Part shown: piece after piece, positions 7,021 to 16,732 of the stretch
Numbering within the stretch: position 1 is the first letter of the stretch
Layout: the number at the start of each line of letters is the position of its first letter
IMG/VR virus record: IMGVR_UViG_3300005346_000052
Span: 1 to 28,775 of that record
DNA length: 28,775 nucleotides
Source of the DNA: a virus
Reading direction: 5' to 3' (one strand)
Program-made: the position numbers and the translations under genes
Notes under the pieces: generated by a model
Databases searched by the model: none
The model's input: only the letters and a program-made list of their open reading frames with translations
Told to the model about the DNA's origin: nothing

Positions 7021-7505
7021 AAGTGCCTGTTAATATTATTGTGCCACCACTAGCAGCAGCATCATAAGTTATTTCTAATACATCACTCAAAGCCAATGCA
7101 AATGGAATAGTTACGGGTGCAGCGTTTACCGTATATGCAACCGTTGTAAGTCCAGTCGTATCTGCTGCGCTAATCGTACCAACTGCATTTAATATGATAG
7201 TAACTGTGCTAGTGTCGTCTGATGCTTCGTAAGGTATTGCGATAGTTAGTTCTTTTACTTGAGGTGTACAAGTCACATTCGTAACACTCGGCTGTGTGAA
7301 TGTACTTCCGTCGCTATCGGTAACGGTAATATCGGGTAAAACTAACGTACCACCACTTGCAACTGTATCCGTATATGAAGCATCGCTGTTTTCTACTATT
7401 GCATCTACACAAGGTTGCAGAGGTGTACAAACCAAATTAACACCGCTTGGCTCACTCGTTACCGTTCCATCACTATCTGTAAATGATATGTTTGGTACAT
7501 TTTAT
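7013..7505 (-). CDS. Ig-like repeat structural protein (start unresolved)
   Basis: An open frame rich in Thr, Val and Ser. It carries at least two copies of a repeat whose core is NISFTDSDGTVTSEPSG and ITVTDSDGSTFTQPSVT, each followed by V-CTP. The second half (LTIAIPYEASDDTSTVTIIL) also looks like a beta-sandwich. Such domains occur on phage tail tubes, capsid surfaces and fibres and bind surfaces weakly. I cannot find a clear start: the frame opens just after a stop near 7506, and a one-base error would fuse it to the upstream protein (…SDDDNIIK). It may therefore be the C-terminal part of that protein. Confidence 0.55.
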
Positions 7506-7507
7506 AA

Positions 7508-8060
7508 TATTGTCATCATCACTCACTAATTTAGTGGCTAATGTATCTCCAATACTATTTCTAACTATAGCGTTTACTGTTGCTTCAAAGTCGCCAGCCA
7601 TATCAAAATCATAACCATCAATCGGCAAACCTACTAAACAATCTTTACTATAAACTTTCAATTGAATTGTGCCACCCCAACCGCTTAATCTATCTTGAAG
7701 ATTATCGTAATATTTCAACTCAGGTACATCAGTTAGAACTTCACTAAAATTATTCCATCTATTGGAATATCTAATTGTAGTTATAAGGTCATTTAATATG
7801 CGTTTAGTAGTGTTTTCAATGTCGCCCCTATTCTCATCGCCATCTGCCAATATATCAAACACAAATAACTCTAGTGTAATGGTTTCAAAGAATGGATTGT
7901 TGGTTGCATTGTTAATAGATAAAAAACAACTTGCATAATCAATTTTACCCTTTTTTATGATATCTAAAAGGTCGCCATAATGGAAAGAACGAAAGTTGAA
8001 ATGTGTGCATCAACTAAAACGCTTGTTTTCGTATATTATTTGCTTTAATGACTTTTGCAT
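7508..8060 (-). CDS. Phage virion/neck-type protein, possibly tail terminator
   Basis: From MQKSLKQIIYENKR at 8060, about 180 residues after correcting compensating errors near 8025 and 8000. It includes SFHYGDLLDIIKKGKIDYAS, FETITLELFVFDILADGDEN and, further on, IQLKVYSKDCLVGLPIDGYD. The order (portal, adaptor, small genes, this gene) and the mixed alpha/beta makeup suit a head-tail joining or tail-terminator protein, but I do not recognise the family. The C-terminal boundary is unclear (see the Ig-like protein that follows). Confidence 0.5.
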
Positions 8061-8128
8061 CTTGTTCTTTTTTTATCTTTTTTTAACGCTTCCTTAATCT
8101 TCTTATGAATTTCGTTTTTGTCTTTCAT
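8045..8128 (-). CDS. Very small lysine-rich protein
   Basis: About 27 residues starting MKDKNEIHKKIKEALKKDKK. The ATG overlaps the stop of the preceding small gene (ATGA at 8125-8128). The C-terminal end is uncertain: A-runs near 8070-8090 allow a longer reading (KEQDAKVIKANNIRKQ). It is either a tiny gene or the true N-terminus of the following protein. Confidence 0.35.
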   Translation of the reverse strand: MKDKNEIHKKIKEALKKDKKRTRCKSH

Positions 8129-8229
8129 TGTCTTGCTATTCCTAATGTGAAATTTTGACTAAAATGAGGATTGCTCTTCTTTGCTTTCACAGTTTTGTTC
8201 ATACAAAGGAAAGTCTGTTTTATTGTCAT
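8125..8229 (-). CDS. Very small basic protein
   Basis: 34 residues, MTIKQTFLCMNKTVKAKKSN with ending FTLGIARQ. Both ends show ATGA overlaps: with the adaptor stop at 8226-8229 and with the next start at 8125-8128. That double coupling is the main reason to call it. Function unknown; it lies in the head-tail joining region. Confidence 0.45.
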   Translation of the reverse strand: MTIKQTFLCMNKTVKAKKSNPHFSQNFTLGIARQ

Positions 8230-8625
8230 TCAAAATAAACTACTAGCATATTTCTGTAAAGATACGCTTGTTTGTTTAAATCGTTCTTTAATTTATCGAT
8301 ACTTTCCCAATCTCCTGCCTGTCCATATTGGTCATTTGATGCACCTACACTCTTGTTTCTTATATCCCAATTGAAATGAACACACGCTTCTATTTCGGTC
8401 CTTACCATTATGAATTTAAAGATATAGTCATCTATCAATGTTTGTTCAGCAGCTGTATAAGTAACCGCTGATAGCAAGTACTTGAAAAAGTCAGCGCCTA
8501 AAATTTCTCTAAGGTACAAATCTTGAGAACGCTCAATCATTATCCCTAATTTTTGAGCATCTACATTGCCATTGATTAAAGACTTATTCTTTATTTGTGC
8601 TTACTGTTATAAGTGGGTTTGCCAT
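8226..8625 (-). CDS. Head-tail adaptor (DUF6712-like)
   Basis: About 132 residues starting MANPLITVSTNKE, with one error near 8582. It is mostly helical: IMIERSQDLYLREILGADFF, then TAAEQTLIDDYIFKFIMVRT, and a C-terminal KLKNDLNKQAYLYRNMLVVY. I recognise this pattern as the Bacteroidetes phage adaptor family placed near DUF6712, the functional equivalent of HK97 gp6, which forms the ring under the portal. Lying two genes after portal supports this. Family call from memory of the pattern, so moderate. Confidence 0.6.
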
Positions 8626-8636
8626 AGTTATCTAAA

Positions 8637-8835
8637 TTATTTACGTTTTGTTTCCAATAATGACGACACGATTGGTTCGTTTTTATTTGTGTTTGGATTG
8701 TGATACCAACCACCTCTATATCTCCACACATCCATTCCAAACCTAGATGATATTGCGTTTATATCTTCAATGCTCAAAAATTCTTGTTTGTTGATTAGTC
8801 TTACCATTTCTCTACAAAAAATCTTCTCGTTCCAT
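8637..8835 (-). CDS. Small head-region protein
   Basis: 65 residues after removing one T from the T-run near 8816. It starts MEREDFCREMVRLINKQEFL and contains RFGMDVWRYRGGWYHNP near the C-terminus. The restored ATG overlaps the portal stop (TGATG). Position between portal and adaptor suggests a role in head assembly or joining. No family recognised. Confidence 0.5.
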
Positions 8836-10315
8836 CAAATTACATCAGCACCATACCCATCTTTAACTTCATTAAGAGTTACACCGTTTTCAATTCTTGC
8901 AATTATCTTGTCTTGCTACTTCAATTCTTTCCTTGTTGTGTAATAGTGCCATCTACTTCGATTAAATTTAAATCAGTCAATCTTTGATAAATCTTTGCTA
9001 GTTCAGTTGCTCTCGTTTTCTGTCGCTTCCATTAACCGCATCGAATTGGCGTTTCTTCGCTAATCAATTGCAATACTCTTTGAGTAACTAAGTCTAATTC
9101 AGCAAAGTTTTGTTTAAATAATTCAGCATCATAACTGCCAAACAAAATTATATCTTCGCTTCCAAGTTCTTTCACGGCCACAATTAGCAAAAGCATTGAT
9201 AATATCTTCGTCTTTTATTTTATCATCTTCAAGTTTAAATCTAGGCGCTTGTACTTCTGCTTTTGGTAGTTGGTATTCAATAAACTCAACGCTCTCACTA
9301 ATTCCATTAATCTCTGCAACTGCATAGATAATAGATAATAATTGATTTTGGCGCATTTTAACGTATGAATTTTGAATAGACTATAAGCAATGTCAATATT
9401 ACTTTGGTTAAAGTTACCATCTTTTGTAAAACCAAACAATTCGCCACTAATTGCAGAATGACCTTTTAATATGTTGTCTTGTACTTGCTCTCCTAATGAT
9501 AAATAACGCTCATTTAATTGGTTTCCGTTCAAATGTAAAACAGTCGGCTCAGTATCTTTGCCATTGTTAAACAATATCATTACACCGCCTGCGTTATGGC
9601 TTCCTGTTGCGTTATCAATGATATAATCTTTTACTTCGTTTCTATCTTTTTCACTTGGACTTGCACCGTTATTTAAAGATACAATAGTACCCAAACTGAA
9701 ATTGTTTACCGTTTCGCTAAATTCATAGTTTTTATCTCTATATCAGTCATAATTGACTTAATACAAGCAGAATAAGGAATAGTAGGGTAGTAATTTAATG
9801 ATAGTTTTCTTTATTTGGGTCAATTTTGAATTGTCGCCCGTGTTCTTTGTAATGGTAATATACACACCATTTCATCAGTTCTATCGTTTATGCTTACATA
9901 ATCAACTATTTTAAATCTGCTATCGCTCCAATCTTCTGAAACTTGGTAAATGCCGCTTTTAGTTACTCTAACCCATTCAAAAGGAATGTGTTGAAGCCTA
10001 CCAATAGTCTTTCCATCAGGCTTGAACCAACATTTAATGTATGTAGAATTACTAATTTCAATGTCAGTTTCAATATATTTCAAAATTGGGTCAAACATAT
10101 CAACCAATTCAGCATTTCCTTTTAAACCACCACCAATGACATAATTAACTTTTCCATTTGATTATTCCTTGATGGACTGCACAACTGATATAAAGATAGT
10201 TTAGCCATTGAGGAAGTAGATTTATCTTTTACCCCAGTAAACAACCTCTTGATTGTTATTTTTCGACAAACTCAGGTACTTCGACTTGTCTATTAAATAA
10301 TTGTTTCGTAATCAT
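8835..10315 (-). CDS. Portal protein (broken by many base errors)
   Basis: The portal forms the dodecameric ring through which DNA enters and leaves the capsid. Pieces in different frames line up over about 490 residues, the usual portal length. N-terminal MITKQLFNRQVEVPEFVEKN and VVYWG; then GGGLKGNAELVDMFDPILKY; a beta region (TIGRLQHIPFEWVRV, YVSINDRTDEMVCIL); then HNAGGVMILFNNGKD, LGEQVQDNILKGHSAISGEL, and a helical C-terminal part (AELFKQNFAELDLVTQRVLQ). Its start overlaps the preceding stop (ATGA) and its stop overlaps the next start (TGATG), so both ends look sound. I count roughly eight breaks. The portal call rests on the middle segment, length and neighbours (small protein, adaptor). 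Confidence 0.65.
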
Positions 10316-10608
10316 ATAACTATCATCTTACCTATCTCTAGGATAATAAATTCATTTTCATTTGTGCTTACACCATCGCCATCGTAAACTCTGTATTCAT
10401 ATTCGCCTGCTGGTAAATCAATATCTATTGGTTCAATAATCTCAAATCTAGTGTATCTATCTGTTGTGCTTGTAGGTTCTAAATAAATCTTTGTTTCAAC
10501 TTGTGTTTGTAGTTCCTCTTAAAACACAAACAAATACTCTTGATTTATGGCTAATTCCATCACTTGGAGACCTACTATATTTGTGCTATCTTTTGTAATT
10601 TGTATCAT
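10312..10608 (-). CDS. Small beta-rich structural protein
   Basis: About 98 residues: MIQITKDSTNIVGLQVMELA, then TKIYLEPTSTTDRYTRFEII and IDIDLPAGEYEYRVYDGDGV. An in-frame TAA near 10521 is bracketed by another open frame, which fits two compensating errors. The beta-rich, acidic composition and position between capsid unit and portal suggest a head decoration or accessory protein. The ATG lies only 4 bases after a TATATTTG box (10613-10620), so translation could begin on a leaderless transcript. Confidence 0.5.
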
Positions 10609-10612
10609 TTTT

Positions 10613-10620
10613 CAAATATA
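10613..10620 (-). promoter_or_regulatory. Possible -7 box before the portal unit
   Basis: Minus strand TATATTTG, an exact TAnnTTTG match lying directly downstream of the terminator. It is unusually close (4 bases) to the ATG at 10608. If used, transcription would start at about the ATG itself. No clear -33 TTG is seen in the terminator sequence, so this may be chance in AT-rich DNA. Confidence 0.3.
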
Positions 10621-10621
10621 T

Positions 10622-10666
10622 AAAAAAAGGCAGACAAAATACACTATTCATCTGCCCCTTTTTTTT
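10622..10666 (-). terminator. Rho-independent terminator after the capsid unit
   Basis: A perfect 6-bp stem, GGCAGA at 10629-10634 and TCTGCC at 10651-10656, with a 16-base loop, is flanked by seven A on one side and eight T on the other. It therefore has a T-tract on either strand. It lies 32 bases after the stop of the gene at 10698-11207. Confidence 0.75.
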
Positions 10667-10697
10667 AAACTTATAAACTTAACTATGAAACTAAGAG

Positions 10698-11207
10698 TTA
10701 AAGTACGATTAATGTTTGTAAGTCTGTATTAGAAATATGTGGAGCAATAGCATCTTCTTGACCTGTAAAGTTCAAAGTCCAGCCATTCATATCTCCACCT
10801 GCTTGACCGCTCACTCCCTCGTGAGTAGTTACAAACATTCCATTTTCAAGTCCGTAAAACTTGTTTCTTCCATTTCTATCAGTAGCAATGATTTTAAAAT
10901 AACCACTTGATAATGTTTGTACAAGTAAATCAGAATCAAACATCGCTAAGATTTTAACATAGCCATAACCGCTTGCTCATAGATTGTAGAGTTGTTATCT
11001 CTGCTTCCTGTTGGCGTTTTGGTTTGCAAATCCACTATTGATGTCGAGTTCAAATTTAAATGCAGTTTTCGTCTGCGTGGAAATTGTAGCTAATCCTGTT
11101 GCAACTGAGAAAGTCACACCATCACTATTTATGATGGTGATAGACTTTAATCCTCCTCTGTTAGAGCAATTAGGCTTTGTATATCCACTTAATAATTCAC
11201 AACTCAT
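10698..11207 (-). CDS. Structural protein following the major capsid protein
   Basis: About 169 residues after two corrections (near 11017 and 10948). It begins MSCELLSGYTKPNCSNRGGL and continues ITIINSDGVTFSVATGL, with KFELDINSGFANQ in the middle and TPTGSRDNNSTIYEQAV after the first correction. The second half contains FKIIATDRNGRNKFYGLENG and THEGVSGQAGGDMNGWTLNF. I have seen this type next to capsid genes in Bacteroidetes phages but know no function. Tail tube or minor head protein are both possible. Being in one unit with the capsid protein and before a terminator suggests high expression. Confidence 0.55.
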
Positions 11208-11234
11208 ATTGTATGTTTTTTAAAGTGTTAATAA

Positions 11235-12203
11235 TTAAGATGCTGCTTCGTCATACTTAGCAAAGTATTGAGGTCTTGCGTAGTTAACTCCTACATCCAT
11301 TATTCCTGATAATCTCAATGTTCTTTCTTTTACTAAGAAATCAGCGTAAACCCCTTGGAAATCTCCCTCTTGGTTAGTTGAAACCATTACATAAGAATAA
11401 GGAACGAAGTATATCTCTCCTGTTGACAATTGAGGTACTACTCTAACTGTGTCCATAGTTCCAGGCAATGCTAATGTTTTACCATTTCCATCTCCTTGAA
11501 TGTTTGCAGTATAGTGGAAGTTGTTATCTGCTAATAAATTATCAACTAAGAAATTAAAGTCAACTTCTGAACAAATGATTTCTCCTGCTATTGCATTATC
11601 TCTTACCTCAGTTGCAACTGTTCTTGACACTCCTTTGAATATTGCATAAGCATTAGAAGCTGATACTGCTCCTGCATTTGCAAACGCTGGGATAAGTGGG
11701 TCGTTTTTCCATTTTTTAATCAATCCGTCAAACATTGCAAGTTCTGAATTTCCTGAACCTGTATCTCCTTTGAAGATTAAGTCTTGAATTTTCTTCTCTA
11801 ACTTCAATCTAGTTAAAGCCAACATTTGTTGTTCAATCGGCAACTCTTCCAAAGATGCTTTAGCACCACTTCTCAAAAGCAATTGCGCCCAAGTGTTGTT
11901 TAACGAGTTGTTACACAAAAGTAATTCAATACCAACTCTTTTAGATGTCAATTCTACTTGTGTAAAGTCAACTGTTCCTGCATCTGAAAATGCGCAGTTT
12001 GTCATTGCTTGTAGTTCAGGGTCTATATCAAACAATTTAACGATGTAAGTAGAATCTGCTGGTACACCATCTTGAATTACAACTCTCGATAAAAAGTCGT
12101 TGTTCTCAACTAATGCAGGTATCACTTCTGTTGAAGAGATATTGATGTTTTCTGCTAAATCAGTTACTGTGTAACTAAATTTTTCTTTAAATAAATCTTT
12201 CAT
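11235..12203 (-). CDS. Major capsid protein
   Basis: 322 residues and intact, starting MKDLFKEKFSYTVTDLAENI. It sits directly after the protease-scaffold gene (4-base gap), the usual place of the shell protein. Composition is typical of a capsid subunit: few Cys, balanced charge, an N-terminal helix region (about 1-30), a long central helix (LPIEQQMLALTRLKLEKKIQ), a domain with SEVDFNFLVDNLLADNNFHY, and a beta C-terminus (ERTLRLSGIMDVGVNYARPQ). The HK97 fold is likely for this setting but I cannot prove it from motifs. It is among the few long genes here without any frame break. Confidence 0.75.
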   Translation of the reverse strand: MKDLFKEKFSYTVTDLAENINISSTEVIPALVENNDFLSRVVIQDGVPADSTYIVKLFDIDPELQAMTNCAFSDAGTVDFTQVELTSKRVGIELLLCNNSLNNTWAQLLLRSGAKASLEELPIEQQMLALTRLKLEKKIQDLIFKGDTGSGNSELAMFDGLIKKWKNDPLIPAFANAGAVSASNAYAIFKGVSRTVATEVRDNAIAGEIICSEVDFNFLVDNLLADNNFHYTANIQGDGNGKTLALPGTMDTVRVVPQLSTGEIYFVPYSYVMVSTNQEGDFQGVYADFLVKERTLRLSGIMDVGVNYARPQYFAKYDEAAS

Positions 12204-12207
12204 TTTT

Positions 12208-13246
12208 TTAGGCTTTAATTTTTTTCCAATCTGCGTTGGTGTTTGGTTTTACATTTGTTTTTTTCTCTTCTGTTGTTGAAACCAATTTAAATAGGTTTTC
12301 AATTTTTTTGTTTTGCTCTTCGATAGTCGATTTCAACTCGGCAACCTCTTTTTTAAAGTTTTCTCTTTGACTAGCAAACTGCTTAGCCATTTCTTCGATA
12401 ACTTCCTCAGTTAGTTTCTTCTTCAGTCACCTCTTCAGTCACCTCTTCAACAGTTTCTACAAGTCCATTTACATCTACTGTAATAACTAGGTTCATCTCA
12501 GGTAGGTTGTATGTTCCCTCTCCTGCTACGATTTCCCCCTCTTCTGTTACCAACATAATTGGTGTGCCAGTTGTAAGGTTGCCTTCCCATTTCATTGTTT
12601 CGCCATTTGAAGTAACTGTTTCTGCGAATACCTTTTCGGCTTCTGTTTCGCTAAAAATTGCTAGAATTCTATCTTTTAGCGTTTGCTTTTTTTCATTCAT
12701 TTTTATTTGATTTTTAAAATTTACTTTTTCAATATCGAACCAAGCCTCAATACTAAACCCTTGATAAATACCTTTTTTCCATTTATCCCACTCGTCATTA
12801 TTCTCAACAAAATAAGATACTATCATAGTACCATCTTGTAAGTTTTGAGATTTGAAAATGTCAGGAGCGTGGTGTCCTCTTGCTTTATCTACATAATAGA
12901 TTTCATCTAATGAAGCACCATTGATTTGTTTATTAGAATCATGCATTGAGTTTAGATTGTGCATATATCCTTTTTGCATCATTCTACGACCTAGTTCTCT
13001 TGTGACTTGTGGAGTAAAGAATAAGTTATATTCATTCCCTGCTTTATCTCTTCTATAAATAGGAATGTTAGTAGCAATCGCTACACCCGTAACAATTCGT
13101 CTTTCTTCGTTAAAGTGGAATTTATCTTCAGGTTTACCAAAAAAATATGCTTGTTTCTGAGTAGCTGGATAATCAACGAAAGCGTTGAAGTCCATTCCAT
13201 CCTCATCAGAATTTAATACAACTTTGTATAAAGGCAATTTCTCCAT
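12208..13246 (-). CDS. Prohead protease (XkdF/S78_2-like) fused to scaffold domain
   Basis: A single gene of about 345 residues once one A is removed from the AAA run near 12415. Residues about 1-180 match the XkdF-type serine protease family (Peptidase_S78_2): VTGVAIATNIPIYRRDKAGN, NSMHDSNKQ with the likely catalytic His, and KKGIYQGFSIEAWFDI with the likely catalytic Ser. From about residue 185 the protein becomes acidic and repetitive (ETVEEVTEEVTEEE), ending in a coiled coil (SQRENFKKEVAELKSTIEEQ) and a basic tail, as a scaffold would. The fusion lets the protease enter the procapsid with the scaffold and then cleave it. Without the correction it would look like two genes. Confidence 0.75.
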
Positions 13247-13352
13247 ACAAGTAAAACTAACTTTTTTTAAAATCTTGTTCTACTTTTTTAAACGTATTGG
13301 AGTTTAATAACCAACTAGATAGATGAAACGGTTTTTTATCTTAGACGCTTCG
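13247..13352 (-). other. Gap between tape measure and protease
   Basis: 106 bases without a confident gene. Short open stretches (for example NEASKIKNRFIYLVGY) in shifting frames may be the remains of a small gene or of the tape-measure C-terminus. No promoter or terminator stands out. Confidence 0.3.
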
Positions 13353-15507
13353 TTATTTACCTTGTTGAAACTTATCAACTACAAGGACTGGACTTGGTTG
13401 GTTATTTAACAAACTAGCAATGTTTGTTAGGTTGTCATTTTGTTGTGCTTGTCCTGTTGCTCCACCATTTGCTCCACCGCTTGAAACTCTAGGAATTGAT
13501 ACAGAAGCAGAACCACCGCCACCGCCACCCTCGTAACGTGATGATACTATTCTCGCAATATTTGAAGCGGCGAATACCCCAGCAGCTGTAGCTGCGATTG
13601 ATTTACCAACTATTCCAGTAGGTGTGTTTGCAAATGTTGATAGAACCGCTTTATATCCATCAACTGTTGCATCTGCTACATTCTTTGTTTTGTTAATTTG
13701 AAATTCACGCTTTGCAGCCTTTTCGCTATTCTTACCAAATATAGCATTTAAGTTGTCGGCAAAATCTAGCCCTTGTTGAGCCTTTTCGTTTATTTTATCA
13801 GCAAGTGCCAATCTTCTATCTAGTTCCTCTTCGTTTGCTTTCTTTTTCGCTTCATCTTCTAAATCAATGTACTTGTTAACTATTGCGTTTTTCTTTGCTA
13901 GATACTCTTCTTCTAATAGTAGTTTCAACTCTTCATTATTCCCTACTGCTAACAACTCATTGTTTAACTTTTCATTTAAGTCGTCAAGTTCTTTTTGTTG
14001 TGCGCTTAGTTGTCTTTGTCTATATGCTTCTGCAACTGCTTCCTCATCTGCTATTGCTTTTTGTTTTAAATCAAATGCTTTTTTATCTGCATCTTGCTGC
14101 GCTTTTCTTAATTTATCCTCTTCGCTTATTTCTTTCTTGACAATATCTGTTTTTTTCTTTGAAGTTTCTTTCTTTCTTGCAATTTCGTCCATTGCTCTTT
14201 TGCGCTCTCCAATATCAAATATTTCTAAGTCTTGTACTAATTTATCTAATGTTGCTTTTTGAATTTTAAGCCTTTCCTCCTCTTTTATTTTGTTTATTCC
14301 TGCTAAAACTTTATTAACCTCGCCTGAATTTTCAATTTCTTTTTGTTTAGCATCTATTCTTTGCTGAATTAAAGCCAATTCAGTTTTAGTAGAATTTATT
14401 AAAAGCATTATCTTTTCACGCTCTAAATCTTTTGTTTCCTTTCCTGCCGCTTGTCTTTTTCTTATTTCATAATCCAAATTATTAACTGCATCATCTGTTG
14501 CTTTTTTATTTGCATCTGATTGTCTATTAAGGTCTGAAATTATCGCATCTGTTTGTTTTTTAATCGCATCTCTTTTTGCTTGAGCGTTTGACTTCATTTT
14601 TTTTGTTTCCTCATCATCAACTACACCCATATCTTCAAAGAGTTTGATAGCGTATGAAATCGCTGGTACTAAACCAAAAGTTAAATACCCTATAAGTATT
14701 TGCATACCCGTTCCCATTTCTCGAAACTCCTTAGCCATATTTTGAACCCTCTTAGCACCTTTAATAACTGCTTCACTAACTAAATCAAAATTAGCAATAA
14801 GTAAACCAAGCCCCACAATTATCGCTCCTATTCCAGTAGCTACTAAAGCAAGTTTAAATATTTTCAACGCCCCCGTTGCCGTACCTACAACAGTCGCATA
14901 AGCAGTGGTTAAAGCAGTCGCTATCTTTGTTTGTGTGTTTCTGAACATCAACATCATCGTCACTTTCCTTTTCTAAAGATAGCCTAATTTGTCTCAATTC
15001 CTGTCAGTACACTTTGAGCCGCTTGCATCTTTACTAAGTGATTGCATTAAGTGCTTCATTCTCTTGACCTGCTAAAGCCATTACACCTTGCATTGCTCCA
15101 TAACCTGCAGTTACTGATTGCCCTAACTGTAAAAGCCCCCTTGCATATTCTTACCATCATTTGCAAGACGAGGTGACTTCATTTCGTAAATCGGTTAATT
15201 TGTCTTGAAGATTTGCAGCCTCATTTAACGCCGCCTTACCTATTGGAGAAGTTCTACCTGCGTCTATTGCGATAGTCTGATAGTCTTGAAGTTTTCTAGT
15301 TAACTCACGCATTGACAAACCACCTGCATCAATCTCTCCTTTTTATTTTTAGCCAACCTTTCGCCAAGAGTTAAAGGTGTATCGTTGATTTTCTTTTGCT
15401 CTTTATCGATACCTTTTAAGCGATTGCTCAACTTGTTTTTTGCTCCTTTGCTCTGCTCCTTTAGTGTCTAATTTCAGACTTACTACTATATCTCTGTTTT
15501 CTGCCAT
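13353..15507 (-). CDS. Tail tape measure protein
   Basis: About 718 residues. It sets tail length and takes part in DNA ejection. The N-terminus MAENRDIVVSLKLDTKGAEQ is typical. The first 180 residues are broken by about eight small errors (15430-14955), while the rest is one clean frame. A hydrophobic region follows (IFKLALVATGIGAIIVGLGL), then roughly 250 residues of coiled coil rich in Lys, Glu, Asp and Ala (around ISEEDKLRKAQQDADKKAFD). The end has a Gly/Ser-rich linker (RYEGGGGGGSASVS) and QPSPVLVVDKFQQGK. Length implies a tail of about 100 nm at the usual 0.15 nm per residue. It starts 3 bases after the preceding tail gene. Confidence 0.85.
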
Positions 15508-15510
15508 ATA

Positions 15511-16720
15511 TTATATTGTTTCTGAAAAGTTTAATGCTGCGTAAAATGTTTCCGTATTTCCACTCAATCGCTGAACACCTATGTATATCTCTTGTGGTGT
15601 CCCTCCATTTGTTGAACCTATGACTAAATCATTATCAACTGTTTGTTTTGCTCCTAGTTCTGTGTTATTGGTGTCTGAACCTAAACCCGAAGTAATTATC
15701 GTCCCCCCGCTTATAGTAGTCGCATTTGTTGGGAATGTGTACTCAAGTGTTGAGTTTGCTATAGGTGTCCAAGTTGGAGAAGTGCCTGTAATTGTTGGGC
15801 TTAAAATAATATACCAAGAATATACCGCTGTTGAAGTACACAACACTTCTAATTGTAATAATCTTACAAATGCCCCTAATTTACCACTTTGAAAACGTAA
15901 ACCAATTAACGGGTAAATAAGTGAATTATTGTTTGTTATCAATGTGTTGTCCGCTCTATTTAAACCTCTTAAAACTCCCGTTTCTGAACGACCGCCCTCA
16001 GTTATTACACTTGAACAAATATGTAGCATATCTTTAGCACCTACACCCGTTCCATCATTAGATATTTCATATCTTAAAGGTAGGTTAGGAGTTGACATAT
16101 ATACCTCTGTAAGTACATTTGCATTGTGGATATAATGACAGTAAATAGGTTTGCCATCTATAAACACTCCAAATCTAACCGTACCAACTCCTAAGCCATT
16201 CGTAATCGAAAAAGAATATTTGTGTTTTAGTCAAATCTAATGTATAACCACTTTTACCAGTACCATCTAATTTGTCAATATTCCAATCTGCTTGGTTAAT
16301 TCTATTGTCAACTGCCGACCCACTTGTAAAAGTTCTTCTTACAACTCCAATTCCTGCGCTAGTTACTTCAAAAAATAATCCATTATCTGTATTAAAATTG
16401 ACCTATTCTCTGTGTAAACCCACTTGCAGCACTTCCAATTATTCCAGTCATCAAAATTAACTGGGACTTTCCTGGTTGGTAGTTGAAATATTGGAATGAT
16501 TGTCGGCTTGTCATTTCAGCACTTGCACTAGCAACTGTTAAGGTTGTTAGATGCTTGGTTGGTGTTATGTTGTAACTCCACCGCTACCAGTTATTTCATC
16601 ACTCCAAAATAAATCTTGTTTGTCATATATTTGTTTACTGTCAAATATCGTTTCCGGGTTTGATACTCTTAGTCTTGCAAAAGCATCTAAATTATCGGGT
16701 ATGTATGGGCTATAACTCAT
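15511..16720 (-). CDS. Phage tail/baseplate-type structural protein
   Basis: About 402 residues after three corrections (near 16568, 16404 and 16195). It starts MSYSPYIPDNLDAFARLRVS followed by NPETIFDSKQ, an N-terminal signature I recognise from a widespread virion protein family of unknown exact role. It continues with QYFNYQPGKSQLILMTG, WNIDKLDGTGKSGYTLDLT, VGTVRFGVFIDGKPIYCHYI and STPNLPLRYEISNDGTG, all beta strands. The second half is Thr/Ser/Gly rich. The position between a large tail protein and the tape measure suggests tail tip or baseplate. It may carry host-contact loops. Confidence 0.65.
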
Positions 16721-16732
16721 AATTTTATAATA

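Noticed and set aside
13867-14262. Long plus-strand open frames opposite the tape measure
   Set aside because: They are the low-complexity antisense of the Lys/Glu coiled coil (runs of Ser, Phe and Leu) and have no promoter or coupling.
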